The notes under the pieces are model-generated. The model did no database searches. It was not told the origin of the DNA and saw only the letters and a program-made list of their open reading frames with translations. Shown here piece by piece: positions 28,239-37,746 of a stretch of DNA of 64,000 bases. Numbering within the stretch: position 1 is the first letter of the stretch; each line of letters opens with the position of its first letter. The translations under genes and the position numbers were made by a program. Origin of the DNA: Desulfobotulus pelophilus (GTDB lineage: Bacteria; Desulfobacterota; Desulfobacteria; Desulfobacterales; ASO4-4); assembly GCF_026155325.1 (NCBI RefSeq), contig NZ_JAPFPW010000014.1, positions 29,584-93,583 on the forward strand. Direction: 5' to 3'.

Positions 28239-28601
28239 TTAAAAGAATTCCGTTTTTTGAGTGGCTTCTTTTTTGATCGATTCCAGTGTGGATGTGAGAG
28301 CATGGATCACGTGTTCACGGATATCCCCTGCCACAACGATGTACATGACATCATCTCCGACTTTCAGAGGCTTGTCTTTGAATATATGTACAAGTACATC
28401 CAGGATGCCGGGCATGGCTTTTGCCTTATGGATAATTTCCGCCAGGCGGGAGGAATCCACGCTGACCCGAAGTCCCGTAACTTTTCTGCCATCGCGACTG
28501 GTCTCACGTACTACGCCATTGTGGCAGAGAACCATGCCCGCTTGGGGAAAACGCGGATTCTTTTTGATTTCATTCAGAAGATCCTGAAGCGACAGTGTCA
28601 T
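28239..28601 (-). CDS. MoaE-like protein, short
   Basis: A 120-residue protein related to the large subunit of molybdopterin synthase. The C-terminal half has a HIFKDKPLKVGDDVMYIVVAG segment that corresponds to the MoaE core (HRxGxLxVGD in classical members), followed by a helix with REHVIHAL. Classical MoaE is about 150 residues, and its C-terminal part with essential lysines extends beyond the point where this protein ends (IKKEATQKTEFF). No moaD is present in the window. It is placed at the head of the moaE-moaC-moaA run, so a cofactor role is likely, but its catalytic competence is open. Confidence 0.75.
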   Translation of the reverse strand: MTLSLQDLLNEIKKNPRFPQAGMVLCHNGVVRETSRDGRKVTGLRVSVDSSRLAEIIHKAKAMPGILDVLVHIFKDKPLKVGDDVMYIVVAGDIREHVIHALTSTLESIKKEATQKTEFF

Positions 28602-28640
28602 AAGGTCTCTTTCTGCTCTTGCGGATGAAGGGGAGGAAAC

Positions 28641-28711
28641 ACCCCGTTCTGCTTGACCGAACGCAGGAACGGGGTTTGCCAGTTGGATGATGGTAACAGA
28701 GTTTTACCATC
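28641..28711. promoter_or_regulatory. Two hairpins in front of the moa genes
   Basis: ACCCCGTTC-TGC/GCAGGAACGGGGT (28641-28675) forms a 12-bp stem with one bulge. GATGGTAA/TTACCATC (28689-28711) forms a second stem. Both lie between the 182-residue gene upstream and the moaE-like gene. They may terminate or attenuate read-through. I could not match them to the Moco riboswitch consensus. Confidence 0.45.
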
Positions 28712-28727
28712 GTAATCTCTATGACTT

Positions 28728-29276
28728 TTATTTTTTAAAAGAACGGGCAAAAAGATCGGCTATGGCAGCGCGTCCCTCATCGGTCAGATGCCGTGTTCCT
28801 GTGGCGGCAAACGTTGTATGGGTAATGACCGGCGCTTCTTTTATCCACTGGTTCTGTTTCCATGAGAACCATTCCATGGATTTCTGATCGTATACGGAAA
28901 GGGGGCGGTTAAAAAACTTGGCCAGCTCCACTCCCCAGCCCGTGCCTCCTTTTACGGTACCGTCATCCTGGATCCACCCTACGGCCAGTACCTGATGACC
29001 ATGGTTAATGGTGTGAAAGAGCAGCTGCATGACCTTACGTATGGTGTCTGCTTTGGTATAGCCACGACCCATGCGTTTGGAAACAATCTCCATGCTGACA
29101 TCTCCCTTGGCCAGGGTCGTTTCATCAAGAACCTGCATGGCATTACTGCGTTCGATGGAGCGGCCAGGCCATGAGTAATGAACTTCCTGAATACCATAGC
29201 TTTGAGCAAGGCGACCAAATTCGCTTTCCGTTCCCTGATGACCGCTGGTATAAAGAGTGGTTTGGGACTGTGTCAT
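28728..29276 (-). CDS. Conserved protein, possibly SLOG/Rossmann-like nucleotide binder
   Basis: A 182-residue soluble protein of a type I have seen as conserved but uncharacterised. It opens with YTSGHQGTESEFGRLAQSYG, a glycine-containing loop after a strand similar to those in SLOG (lysine decarboxylase-like) proteins. Other blocks are AKGDVSMEIVSKRMGRGYTK, LAVGWIQDDGTVKGGTGWGVELAK (about 98-121, read in parts) and a C-terminal GTRHLTDEGRAAI. GGAGG is four bases before ATG 29276. It lies upstream of the moa genes on the same strand. The function is unknown. Confidence 0.6.
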   Translation of the reverse strand: MTQSQTTLYTSGHQGTESEFGRLAQSYGIQEVHYSWPGRSIERSNAMQVLDETTLAKGDVSMEIVSKRMGRGYTKADTIRKVMQLLFHTINHGHQVLAVGWIQDDGTVKGGTGWGVELAKFFNRPLSVYDQKSMEWFSWKQNQWIKEAPVITHTTFAATGTRHLTDEGRAAIADLFARSFKK

Positions 29277-29640
29277 GGAGCCTCCGTGGAATGAAATGGG
29301 TAGGGGACAGGGTATTCACCGGCAATGATCCGGGCTGCCTTGCCAGCGAACAGACAGTTGGGTATAAAATGTACGGACAGCAGCAAAAAAATCAAGCGTC
29401 ATTTGGATAAAGTCAGAAAATAAAGCTGAAACATGGACATGCAGGCACAGGTTTTGGGTCAAGGGTCTGACCATTTGACAACCTATCGGATCCCAAGAAG
29501 AAAGTCGCTTGACAAGAAGGGGTCAGACGCTTAGTAAGTCCTTTTACACTGAAACGAGATACTTTCAATTCTTTTCTCAGAGCTGTTTTTACGGAACTCT
29601 GAATTTTTCCTGAAACCCATATCTGTGCGGAGGAGGTAAA
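29277..29640. promoter_or_regulatory. Divergent regulatory region with candidate operator and promoter
   Basis: This 364-base gap separates the divergent unknown gene and the importer gene. GGTCTGACC (29464-29472) is a perfect odd palindrome with the GGT-N3-ACC core used by several GntR-family operators. TTGACA (29509-29514) with TAGTAA 17 bases later (29532-29537) is a possible promoter for the importer; its -10 is poor. GGAGGAGG precedes the importer start. Confidence 0.4.
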
Positions 29641-30396
29641 ATGATAAAGCGGTGTGGAACAATTGTATTGGTAAGTCTGATGATGCTGGTCTGGGCGGGG
29701 GCTGCGATGGCCGAATGCCGTACCTGGACTCAGATTCAGTCATCCGGATTTTTTATTGTGGGCACCAGTCCGGATTATCCTCCTTTTGAGAGCATCGATG
29801 ATAAGGGAAATATTGTTGGTTTTGATATTGATCTGATTCGCGCTGTTGCGGAAGAAATGGGTCTTCAGGTCAGACTGCAGGGTATGGGGTTCGATTCCAT
29901 CCTTATTGCTGTGCGCAGCGGTCAGGTTCAGCTTGGTATGTCCAGCTTTTCAGTGACGGATGAGCGCAGAGAAAGTGTGGACTTTACCATTCCCTATTAT
30001 AAAAGCGGACAGGTGGTTCTTGTGAACCCTGATTCCGGTATCCGGAGCATTGAAGACCTGAAAGGAAAGGTCGTATCCGCACAGATCGGGTCCACAAGTG
30101 CCGAAGCGGCTCAATCCATTGAGGGAGCAACTGCCCGTATTGTGGATGATGCCAGTACCGCTGTGATGATGCTTCGGAACAGAGCTTCCCATGGTGTTGT
30201 GCTGGATGTGGCTATAGCAGAAAATTATGTGCAGCGATTTGGCTTTGTTCAGCTGGACGAAGCACTGAATTATGAAGAAGTGGCTGCGGTAATCCGCAAA
30301 GGATGTCCGGAATTTCTTGAGGCTCTGAATGTTGCTTTTGAACATGTTATGAAGTCTGGCAAACTGGATGAGTTGCGGGAAAAGTGGAACGTGTAA
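29641..30396 (+). CDS. Amino-acid ABC transporter substrate-binding protein
   Basis: Periplasmic solute-binding protein of the bacterial type 3 family, which captures polar amino acids. The 251-residue protein has a signal peptide (basic start, hydrophobic core, cleavage near AAMA-E). The family signature GFDIDLIRAVAEEMG (about 60) and the TDERRESVDFTIPYY hinge segment (about 105) are present. The exact ligand cannot be told. A permease gene follows after 393 bases, but no ATPase gene is found in the window. Confidence 0.92.
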   Translation: MIKRCGTIVLVSLMMLVWAGAAMAECRTWTQIQSSGFFIVGTSPDYPPFESIDDKGNIVGFDIDLIRAVAEEMGLQVRLQGMGFDSILIAVRSGQVQLGMSSFSVTDERRESVDFTIPYYKSGQVVLVNPDSGIRSIEDLKGKVVSAQIGSTSAEAAQSIEGATARIVDDASTAVMMLRNRASHGVVLDVAIAENYVQRFGFVQLDEALNYEEVAAVIRKGCPEFLEALNVAFEHVMKSGKLDELREKWNV

Positions 30397-30789
30397 AAAC
30401 AGAATTCACCTAGAAAATGAGGTGGCCTGGTAAGCCATGTGATGGCCCCTGAATTCCCCCTGTGTCTGATTCGGGCTCATGGGCCATCTCAGCCTGGGGG
30501 CAAGGTTCATTCCCCCAGGCGATTGGATACCTGCCTGAAAAAGGGCGTTGTATGGTACTGTGTATGGTCGCATGTTGATTGACTGTACGTTGCTCCCGAT
30601 GGAGTTTTGAATTCGTTTTTTCACCATCAAACGATTATGTCGTAATTTTTGCAGAAACGGGTACTTAATGCAGGCTTTCATCGGGTAATAGGCTTTTTCG
30701 CTTTTTTTTGTATCGGGCCTGGGCATGAAACGAAGCTGAGGTATTCCGAAGAGTACATTTTGTATTGATAAGAAGGGTATAGACAGAGT
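30397..30789 (+). other. Structured intergenic region inside an importer gene pair
   Basis: Two perfect inverted repeats: GATGGCCC (30441-30448)/GGGCCATC (30481-30488), and GCCTGGGGG (30492-30500)/CCCCCAGGC (30512-30520) with an 11-base loop. No T-run follows, so they are not typical terminators. A 138-codon minus-strand frame here has no recognisable sequence and I do not call it. Confidence 0.55.
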
Positions 30790-31464
30790 ATGGAGTTGGA
30801 TTTTGCGCTGCTCTGGCAGCATAGGATGTTTCTGGTTAAAGGGGCAGTGGTAACAATTCAGCTGACGCTGGGGGCCATTCTTCTGGGGTTTATCCTTGGC
30901 TGTGTGGCCGGTATCGGCCGGGTTTCCCGGAATACCACATTCCGAATTGTCAGTGGGATTTATGTCTATGTCCTGCGGGGAACCCCCATGTTGCTGCAGA
31001 TTTTTTTTGTCTATTTCGGGGTGCCCCAGATTTATATGGCAATAACGGGTAACAGCATGACTCCGGATCCTCTGATGGCCGGAGTGATCGCCCTCGGATT
31101 CAATTCCGGTGCCTATGTGGCAGAGATTGTCAGGTCAGGCATTGAAGGTATTGCCAAAGGGCAGATGGAGGCAGCGCGTTCTCTGGGCATGACCCATGGG
31201 CAGGCCATGCGCCATATTATTCTTCCACAGGCCTTTCGAAGAATTATTCCACCCCTCGGTAATGAAATTATCATTCTACTGAAAGATTCCTCTCTGGTTT
31301 CTGTCATTGGTGCTGGTGAGCTGATGTATTCTGCAAGGGTCATGGGTGCGCGGTACTATGATTATGTGCAGTTTCTTGTGGGAGCAGCGTTGATTTATCT
31401 TTTACTGACCTTTGTGATCTCTCAGCTTCTTGCACTGCTGGAGCGTAAATTAAAGGTGGCCTAG
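30790..31464 (+). CDS. Amino-acid ABC transporter permease (HisM/HisQ type)
   Basis: Inner-membrane channel subunit of a polar amino-acid importer. The 224-residue protein has about five membrane helices. It carries the EAA loop that contacts the ATPase: EAARSLGMTHGQAMRHIILP (about 118-137). The family start motif TIQLTLGAILLG and the YVLRGTPMLLQIFFVYFG segment are present. The partner solute-binding gene is upstream. The cognate ATPase must be encoded elsewhere, because the next gene is an antiporter. Confidence 0.93.
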   Translation: MELDFALLWQHRMFLVKGAVVTIQLTLGAILLGFILGCVAGIGRVSRNTTFRIVSGIYVYVLRGTPMLLQIFFVYFGVPQIYMAITGNSMTPDPLMAGVIALGFNSGAYVAEIVRSGIEGIAKGQMEAARSLGMTHGQAMRHIILPQAFRRIIPPLGNEIIILLKDSSLVSVIGAGELMYSARVMGARYYDYVQFLVGAALIYLLLTFVISQLLALLERKLKVA

Positions 31465-31557
31465 AAAAGCAGTCTGCGGAAGTCTGTACACCAAGGATGG
31501 AATTTTTCATGACCTGAGGAAAGGAAGGCTGCTTTGATGCGGCTCTGAAATACTGCT

Positions 31558-33129
31558 ATGGAACTGATTGCTTACGATACTTCGGCGTGGTCCCTGTTGC
31601 CTCCTGCCATTGCCATTATTCTGGCAGTCCTTACCCGGAGAGTTCTGATCTCTCTGGGCCTGGGCATTATCACGGGCGTACTGATGCTCTGCGGTTTCTC
31701 TCCGGGAGCAGTTCTCTCTTACCTTGGCTCCATTGTTCTTTCCCTTTTCTGGGAAGACGGCGGAGTGAATACCTGGAATGTTTTTATTGTTTTGTTCCTG
31801 ATTTTGCTTGGTATCATGACTCGGGCCATTGCCCTTTCCGGTGGTAGCCGTGCTTTTGGTGAATGGGCCATGGAGCGTGTAGCCTCCCGCAGGGGAGCCC
31901 GTATGCTGACGGCCATTCTTGGTGTGTTTATTTTCATTGATGACTACTTTAACAGTCTGGCCGTGGGCTCCATCAGCCGACCCGTGACGGATCGTTACAG
32001 AATTTCCAGGGCAAAGCTTGCCTACCTTCTGGATTCCACGGCTGCACCTATCTGTGTCATTTCACCGGTTTCAAGCTGGGGGGCCTATATTATTGCCCTG
32101 ATAGGCAGTGTGCTGGCTGCCCATTCCTTTATGGCATCCCATTCTCCCCTCGGTACCTTCATGTCCATGATACCCATGAACTATTATGCGATTTTTTCCC
32201 TGATGCTGGTTTTTTTTGTTGCCTGGACAGGGCGGTCCTTCGGACCCATGAGAATTCATGAAGAAAGGGCATTAGGCGGGCAATTGTATGATCCGGACAG
32301 AACACCTATAGCGGGGAATATTGAAGCGGTGGATGACCAGGGCAAGGGATCCGTACAGGATCTTGTGCAGCCCATTCTTGTGTTGATTCTGGCTACAACA
32401 GCAGCCATGATCTGGACCGGAGCCAGTGAGATGGGTGATGAACCCTTCACTCTTCTGGGAGCCTTTGAAAACACGGATGTGGCAAAATCCCTTGTCTATG
32501 GTGGCCTTGCCGGGCTGGCAGTGACCTTCGGTCGAATGGTGCTGGCCGGTCATGGTGCCCGGACCTATGCTTCCGCTCTTGTTGAGGGGACACGGGCCAT
32601 GCTTCCGGCTATCTGGATTCTGCTGTTTGCCTGGACTATTATCATTGTCATTAAAGCCATTCAGACCGGTGTTTATCTTGCTGGAATGATAGATGGCACC
32701 ATTCCCATTGCCCTGATTCCCGTACTGGTGTTTCTGATTTCTGGTGCAATGGCCTTTGCCACGGGTACGAGTTGGGGGACGTTCGGTATTATGCTTCCCA
32801 TTGCCGGAGATATTGCAGCAAAGGTAGCACCTGACCTGCTTCTGCCTGTTCTGGCCGCTGTTCTCGCAGGTGCTGTCCTCGGTGACCATTGTTCCCCTAT
32901 TTCCGATACGACAATTCTGAGCTCAACGGGGGCCTCCTGCCATCATATGGACCATGTGCTGACCCAGCTTCCCTATGCTCTTTTTACCGCAGCCATTGCC
33001 GGGGTAGCTTACCTGATGCTTGGCTTCACGGGGAGTGTGGGGTTGGGTCTTCTGGTCGGCGTGGCTCTTCTGAGTCTGGCAGGATTCTACGTGGTTAAAA
33101 ACGATGTGGGAAGAATCGAAGAAAATTGA
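31558..33129 (+). CDS. NhaC-family Na+/H+ antiporter
   Basis: A 523-residue inner-membrane transporter with about 11-12 helices. The conserved FIFIDDYFNSLAVGS (about 124) and a second half with ATGTSWGTFGIMLP (about 400) and DHCSPISDTTILSSTG (about 441) are hallmarks of the NhaC superfamily. Some members exchange amino or organic acids such as malate/lactate instead of simple sodium and proton, so the substrate is uncertain; the neighbouring amino-acid importer would fit either view. ATG 31558 has no strong ribosome site. A long terminator follows. Confidence 0.85.
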   Translation: MELIAYDTSAWSLLPPAIAIILAVLTRRVLISLGLGIITGVLMLCGFSPGAVLSYLGSIVLSLFWEDGGVNTWNVFIVLFLILLGIMTRAIALSGGSRAFGEWAMERVASRRGARMLTAILGVFIFIDDYFNSLAVGSISRPVTDRYRISRAKLAYLLDSTAAPICVISPVSSWGAYIIALIGSVLAAHSFMASHSPLGTFMSMIPMNYYAIFSLMLVFFVAWTGRSFGPMRIHEERALGGQLYDPDRTPIAGNIEAVDDQGKGSVQDLVQPILVLILATTAAMIWTGASEMGDEPFTLLGAFENTDVAKSLVYGGLAGLAVTFGRMVLAGHGARTYASALVEGTRAMLPAIWILLFAWTIIIVIKAIQTGVYLAGMIDGTIPIALIPVLVFLISGAMAFATGTSWGTFGIMLPIAGDIAAKVAPDLLLPVLAAVLAGAVLGDHCSPISDTTILSSTGASCHHMDHVLTQLPYALFTAAIAGVAYLMLGFTGSVGLGLLVGVALLSLAGFYVVKNDVGRIEEN

Positions 33130-33200
33130 ATTCTGTTTTGTGTAACGGGGTCTTTTTCAGGTAATCTTCCATAGATTCCCGTTTAAGTGGCGTTACCAAA

Positions 33201-33260
33201 GAGGCAGGTTTTTCATCATCCTGAACTGTTCGGGATATGAGAAAGACTTGCCTCTTTTTT
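33201..33260 (+). terminator. Intrinsic terminator after the NhaC-type gene
   Basis: Long imperfect hairpin with arms GAGGCAGG... (33201) and ...CTTGCCTC (33254), an inner CC-GAAC/GTTC-GG element, and a run of six T residues (33255-33260). Confidence 0.8.
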
Positions 33261-33418
33261 GTGTTTCTGCCACTGTAAAAAATCTCTTTACAGCTTTTTT
33301 TGACCTGAATAGTCCGCTGATATGTGTTTTTTTGACTTTGTATGTTTTCGTGCGGACTATAGTTTTTGTTCCCGGTTTTCTTGAGGCACCCATACTTTAT
33401 ACCAAAGGAGAAGGATGC

Positions 33419-34879
33419 ATGAAAGATGACAAAAGAAAACTGACAACCAATGGAGGAGCTCCCGTACCCGATAATCAGAATGTGCTGACAGCAGGTCCGC
33501 GGGGCCCCATGCTTCTGCAGGATATCTGGTTTTTGGAAAAGCTGGCGCATTTTGACAGGGAAGTGATCCCGGAGCGAAGGATGCACGCCAAAGGTTCCGG
33601 CGCCTATGGGACTTTTACGGTAACCCATGATATCAGTTCTTATACCCGGGCAAAGGTTTTTTCTGAAGTGGGTAAACAGACCGAATTGTTTGCCCGTTTC
33701 AGTACGGTTGCCGGCGAGCGGGGTGCTGCGGATGCGGAGCGGGATATTCGTGGTTTTGCACTGAAATTCTATACGGAAGAAGGAAATTGGGATCTCGTTG
33801 GTAACAATACGCCGGTCTTTTTTTTACGGGATCCTTTGAAATTTCCTGACCTGAACCATGCTGTGAAAAGGGACCCCAGAACCAATATGCGCAGTGCCAC
33901 AAATAACTGGGATTTCTGGACGTCGCTGCCGGAAGCCCTCCATCAGGTTACCATAACCATGAGTGACCGTGGTATACCTGCCAGCTATCGTCATATGCAT
34001 GGCTTTGGAAGCCATACTTTCAGTATGATCAATGCCACCAATGAGCGTTTCTGGGTAAAGTTTCATTTTAAGACCCAGCAGGGAATTCAGAATCTTACGG
34101 ATGCGGAAGCGGAAGCTCTGATCGGAAAATGCAGGGAAAGCCATCAGAGGGATCTGTATGAGAGCATTGAGAACAGGGATTATCCCAGATGGACCTTGTT
34201 CATACAGGTTATGCCGGAGAAAGAGGCTTCTTCCTGCCCATACCATCCCTTTGATCTGACCAAGGTCTGGTCACATAAAGATTATCCCCTGATTGAGGTT
34301 GGGGTGATGGAGCTGAACCGCAATCCGGATAATTATTTTGCGGAGGTGGAGCAGTCGGCTTTTAATCCCGCTAATGTGGTGCCGGGTATAGGTTTTTCTC
34401 CGGATAAAATGCTGCAGGGCCGTCTTTTTTCTTATGGTGATGCCCAGCGCTACCGCCTAGGAGTCAATCATCACCTGATACCCGTGAACAAGGCTCGTTG
34501 CCCATTTCACAGTTATCACCGGGATGGAGCCATGCGCGTGGACGGAAACCATGGCAGTACTCTTGGATATGAACCTAACAGCTACGGAGAGTGGCAGGAA
34601 CAGCCAGATTATTCAGAACCTCCCTTGAGTCTGGAAGGTGCGGCTGATCACTGGAATCACAGGGATGACGATGATTATTATTCTCAGCCGGGAGCCCTTT
34701 TCCGGCTGATGACGCAGGAACAGCAGGAGATCCTGTTCGGCAATACGGCCAGAGCCATGGGAGATGCCCCCGCAGAAATCAAGATGCGGCATATCGGAAA
34801 CTGCTTTAAGGCCGATCCAGCATATGGGGAAGGTGTTGCCAGGGCAATGGGCATCCGCCCGGACCAGATTTCACGATAA
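33419..34879 (+). CDS. katA: Monofunctional haem catalase
   Basis: Dismutates hydrogen peroxide in the cytoplasm. The 486-residue protein is a small-subunit (clade 3 type) catalase. Motifs seen are the active-site [14 protein letters not shown] (about 54, catalytic His), [14 protein letters not shown] (about 97), [11 protein letters not shown] (about 129, catalytic Asn region), and the proximal haem-ligand Tyr motif [14 protein letters not shown] (about 340). I chose ATG 33419, with AAAGGAG nine bases upstream. It has its own terminator and probably its own promoter in 33261-33418. I see no clear Fur-type operator there. Confidence 0.97.
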   Translation: MKDDKRKLTTNGGAPVPDNQNVLTAGPRGPMLLQDIWFLEKLAHFDREVIPERRMHAKGSGAYGTFTVTHDISSYTRAKVFSEVGKQTELFARFSTVAGERGAADAERDIRGFALKFYTEEGNWDLVGNNTPVFFLRDPLKFPDLNHAVKRDPRTNMRSATNNWDFWTSLPEALHQVTITMSDRGIPASYRHMHGFGSHTFSMINATNERFWVKFHFKTQQGIQNLTDAEAEALIGKCRESHQRDLYESIENRDYPRWTLFIQVMPEKEASSCPYHPFDLTKVWSHKDYPLIEVGVMELNRNPDNYFAEVEQSAFNPANVVPGIGFSPDKMLQGRLFSYGDAQRYRLGVNHHLIPVNKARCPFHSYHRDGAMRVDGNHGSTLGYEPNSYGEWQEQPDYSEPPLSLEGAADHWNHRDDDDYYSQPGALFRLMTQEQQEILFGNTARAMGDAPAEIKMRHIGNCFKADPAYGEGVARAMGIRPDQISR

Positions 34880-34909
34880 GACGGATTGAATGGATTTTGA
34901 GATTTTTGC

Positions 34910-34940
34910 CGGCATCCTGCATACCAGGATGCCGTTTTTT
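34910..34940 (+). terminator. Intrinsic terminator after katA
   Basis: Perfect 10-bp stem CGGCATCCTG/CAGGATGCCG with a five-base loop, followed by six T residues. Confidence 0.92.
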
Positions 34941-34985
34941 GTGGAAAAAAGCCTGTTGTTTGCAGAAAAAATGCAGGCTACCTCT

Positions 34986-37508
34986 TCAGAGAAGATGCGG
35001 AGGATCCCTATCCTGTTTTTTTTCGGTCGGATCCGAAAGGGTGTCTTTTTGAAGGCTGGCTGCTTTCTGCATGTCAAAGCGATAGTCTGACCGTATGTGC
35101 AGATCATTCTGAGGAAAGGGAATTTCTATATTTTCTTTTCTGAAATCATCGGTGATCTGGAAGCGGATCTGGGTTTCAACCCTGCGGAAATGATCAAGGG
35201 TGCTCCAGAAGCGAAGACGGAAGATGAGTGCAGAGTCGCCAAAGTTCATAAAGTGAACATCCGGCGCAGGGTAGGTGAGCACATGTTTGGTGTTGTTGCC
35301 AATTTCCAGGAGAACCTTTTCCACTTTACGGACATCGGAGCTGTAGGCAACGCCGATATCGATATTTCTCCGGATACGCTGGTCCTTGAAGCTCCAGTTG
35401 ATAAGCCGTGAGCTGATAAAATCAGCATTGGGAATAATGAGTGTGGCATTGTCATAGGTCTGGACTACTGTGGATCGGACGTTGATACGCATGACAGTTG
35501 CCCATATGCCGTCAATCTCAATGACGTCGCCTACCTGTATGGGCCGTTCAAAAAGCAGAATGATACCACTGACAAAGTTATTGAAGATAGCCTGAAGGCC
35601 AAATCCGAGGCCCACCCCCAGTGCACCAAAGGCAACGGTAAGGGTTGTGGTGTTCAGTCCGAACACATGAAGGGCCGCAAGGATTCCAATGCCCCAGATC
35701 AGATATCCCAGCAGGGTGAGAATGGAAGCCTTGAGCCCCTGCTCCATCCCGCTTTCCATAAGAATCCGTTTTTCTACAAAAGCTCTGAAAGAACGGGTGA
35801 TCATAAGGGTTATGATCAGTACGCTCAGGGTCTGTATGAAGCGCAGAAGGCTGAACTGCATGTTGCCAAAGGTAATGGGATAGCTGAGAAGACCGGAAAT
35901 CAGAGGCAGTATGTTCTCGTGCAGGCGCCAGGCTTTGGCGATGAGGAGTATGGGAAGGGGGATAAGGACAAAGGGCAGGGATTGAATGCCCATACGTTTG
36001 AAGAACAGGGCATTGGCAGCTGTTTTATCATCGGAACTGAGTGCTTGCGGAGGTGTCCATTCTTTGATGGCGGCCAGTAAAAGAATATAGGCTCCTATGG
36101 CAATAAAAGTGACACCCCATCCCCAGTACCAGAAAAGGGCAAAGGTGCCGTATCCAAAAAGCTCCAGCAGCAGAGCTCCTATGGCTATGGCTTTGGTGCT
36201 GATGTGAAGGCCAATTTTGGGAATTTGAGAACTTTGTTCTGGGGCTGGCTTAGCCCACCCGGACCAGAAACGGAAAATGATCATTGCGATGAATATTTCC
36301 ATGCTCAGTCTTGCAACGAAAAGGAGAGGACTGGAGGGTGGGAAAATCCAGATGGACACCAGCAGTACCGGTACAAAAACAGCCTGTGCCCGTGTGAGAT
36401 GGCGAAGCAGGATCATGACTTCCGGGGAAGGGGATGGCCGGTTTTCCTTCTGGCATGCCTGTTGAAAGGCAGTGAGCATTCTGAAGAGCGCCAAGAACCA
36501 CATAAATGAGGATGCTGTTTTGAAAAAGCCTGTGGCAGACAGAATGGCAAGACTCCACATGCAGCCTTCCATGGCAATGGCCATTACCATGAAGGGCAGG
36601 GTGCGGCGTGTGGATTCCAGAAGGACAGTCCGCCAGCCTTCAGGGTAGAGGCGTTCCATTTTTTTAAGTTGTGTGAGCAGTCTCAGAAAAAGGGGTAAAA
36701 GAAAAAGGGTTGCAATGAGAAGGCGGATGGCAATGGTGGGAGAAATTTGCAGCAGAGGGCTGATTTCCGACTGCCAGAATTCCGGAGAAAGAAGGCGAAA
36801 GACATTTTCGCGAATTTGAAGCAGGATGGCAAGGGGTGTGCTGGGGTCCAGCAGAGCGCGGAATCCTTCCTGTTTCTGAAAAAGTTCAATGGCTCTCCGA
36901 TCTCTCAGTGTTTTCTGCAGGCTCAGTGACAGCTCTTCCGTATCCTGACGGAGCTCCCGTATCTCTGTTTTTCTTTCGTGTAATCGTTTTTCCATTTGAA
37001 TGATCAGATCATGTTTCTTCTCGAGGAGAGTGATAAGGGCGCTCAGGGCACTTCGCACTTCCTCTGCCGCAGCACTGCTATCTTCTTCAGGACTAAGGGA
37101 CTCTTTTTGTTCATGGGTAATTTTCTGCCGGTTTTCAGTTTGCATACGGAGGTTTCCCATCCGTTCCAGCTGCCGCTGTATGCGCTGGAGATGGTTGTCC
37201 ATGCTGGTAATGGATGCCTGCTGATCAGCCCTTGCTCTCTCAAGGTCTGTTATGGGGGTATGGGATGCAAGGATGAGATTGCGATGCGATGCTGCAAGGA
37301 TGCGGAAAGCACGTATTTCCGACTGGGTAATGGTATCCAGTTTTTGTTCATGTTCGATATCTCTGGAAAGTTCTTCCAGAATTTGGGTTTCGTCCTTTAC
37401 CGATGCTGTGAGAGAAAGGGACAGTTCTGCAAGGGGAATATTCGTGAAGCCATAGGCCCCGTTACCGGAGAGGAGAAGGGATAGCAGGATAAGAATCCGG
37501 AGAACCAT
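34986..37508 (-). CDS. Large MscS-family mechanosensitive channel (MscK/MscM-like)
   Basis: Inner-membrane channel opened by membrane tension in hypo-osmotic shock. The 840-residue protein has a signal peptide (LILLSLLLSGNGAYG), a long periplasmic coiled-coil region (about 30-250) and roughly eleven membrane helices. It ends with the MscS core with the pore-helix sequence VAFGALGVGLGFGLQAIFNN (about 645), then GDVIEIDGIWATVMRINVRST and the cytoplasmic beta/alpha domain. Length and layout resemble MscK/YjeP-type proteins rather than short MscS. It is monocistronic and divergent from the crotonase gene. Confidence 0.9.
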   Translation of the reverse strand: MVLRILILLSLLLSGNGAYGFTNIPLAELSLSLTASVKDETQILEELSRDIEHEQKLDTITQSEIRAFRILAASHRNLILASHTPITDLERARADQQASITSMDNHLQRIQRQLERMGNLRMQTENRQKITHEQKESLSPEEDSSAAAEEVRSALSALITLLEKKHDLIIQMEKRLHERKTEIRELRQDTEELSLSLQKTLRDRRAIELFQKQEGFRALLDPSTPLAILLQIRENVFRLLSPEFWQSEISPLLQISPTIAIRLLIATLFLLPLFLRLLTQLKKMERLYPEGWRTVLLESTRRTLPFMVMAIAMEGCMWSLAILSATGFFKTASSFMWFLALFRMLTAFQQACQKENRPSPSPEVMILLRHLTRAQAVFVPVLLVSIWIFPPSSPLLFVARLSMEIFIAMIIFRFWSGWAKPAPEQSSQIPKIGLHISTKAIAIGALLLELFGYGTFALFWYWGWGVTFIAIGAYILLLAAIKEWTPPQALSSDDKTAANALFFKRMGIQSLPFVLIPLPILLIAKAWRLHENILPLISGLLSYPITFGNMQFSLLRFIQTLSVLIITLMITRSFRAFVEKRILMESGMEQGLKASILTLLGYLIWGIGILAALHVFGLNTTTLTVAFGALGVGLGFGLQAIFNNFVSGIILLFERPIQVGDVIEIDGIWATVMRINVRSTVVQTYDNATLIIPNADFISSRLINWSFKDQRIRRNIDIGVAYSSDVRKVEKVLLEIGNNTKHVLTYPAPDVHFMNFGDSALIFRLRFWSTLDHFRRVETQIRFQITDDFRKENIEIPFPQNDLHIRSDYRFDMQKAASLQKDTLSDPTEKKQDRDPPHLL

Positions 37509-37746
37509 GGTGCTCCCTGGGCAAAAGTTGGGTATTCATGACATGGGTAAGTTATTTTTTGGGTCAGCCTTTTGAAGAAAGACGACTTTGATATAAGCAT
37601 TAAACGTTGAAAAAATAAATGGGTTCTGTATTTTTTACCAGAAGACTCCTGATTTGCCACTGTTTCATGTTCTGAATGGATGGAAGGATACTCTTTTCTG
37701 TGTTCCATGAACACCCTGTCTGATGGGTCCTCAAAAGCATGTGTTT

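Noticed and set aside
30406..30822. 138-codon minus-strand frame between the importer genes
   Set aside because: Overlaps the permease start, lacks a ribosome site, and the region is better explained by inverted repeats.
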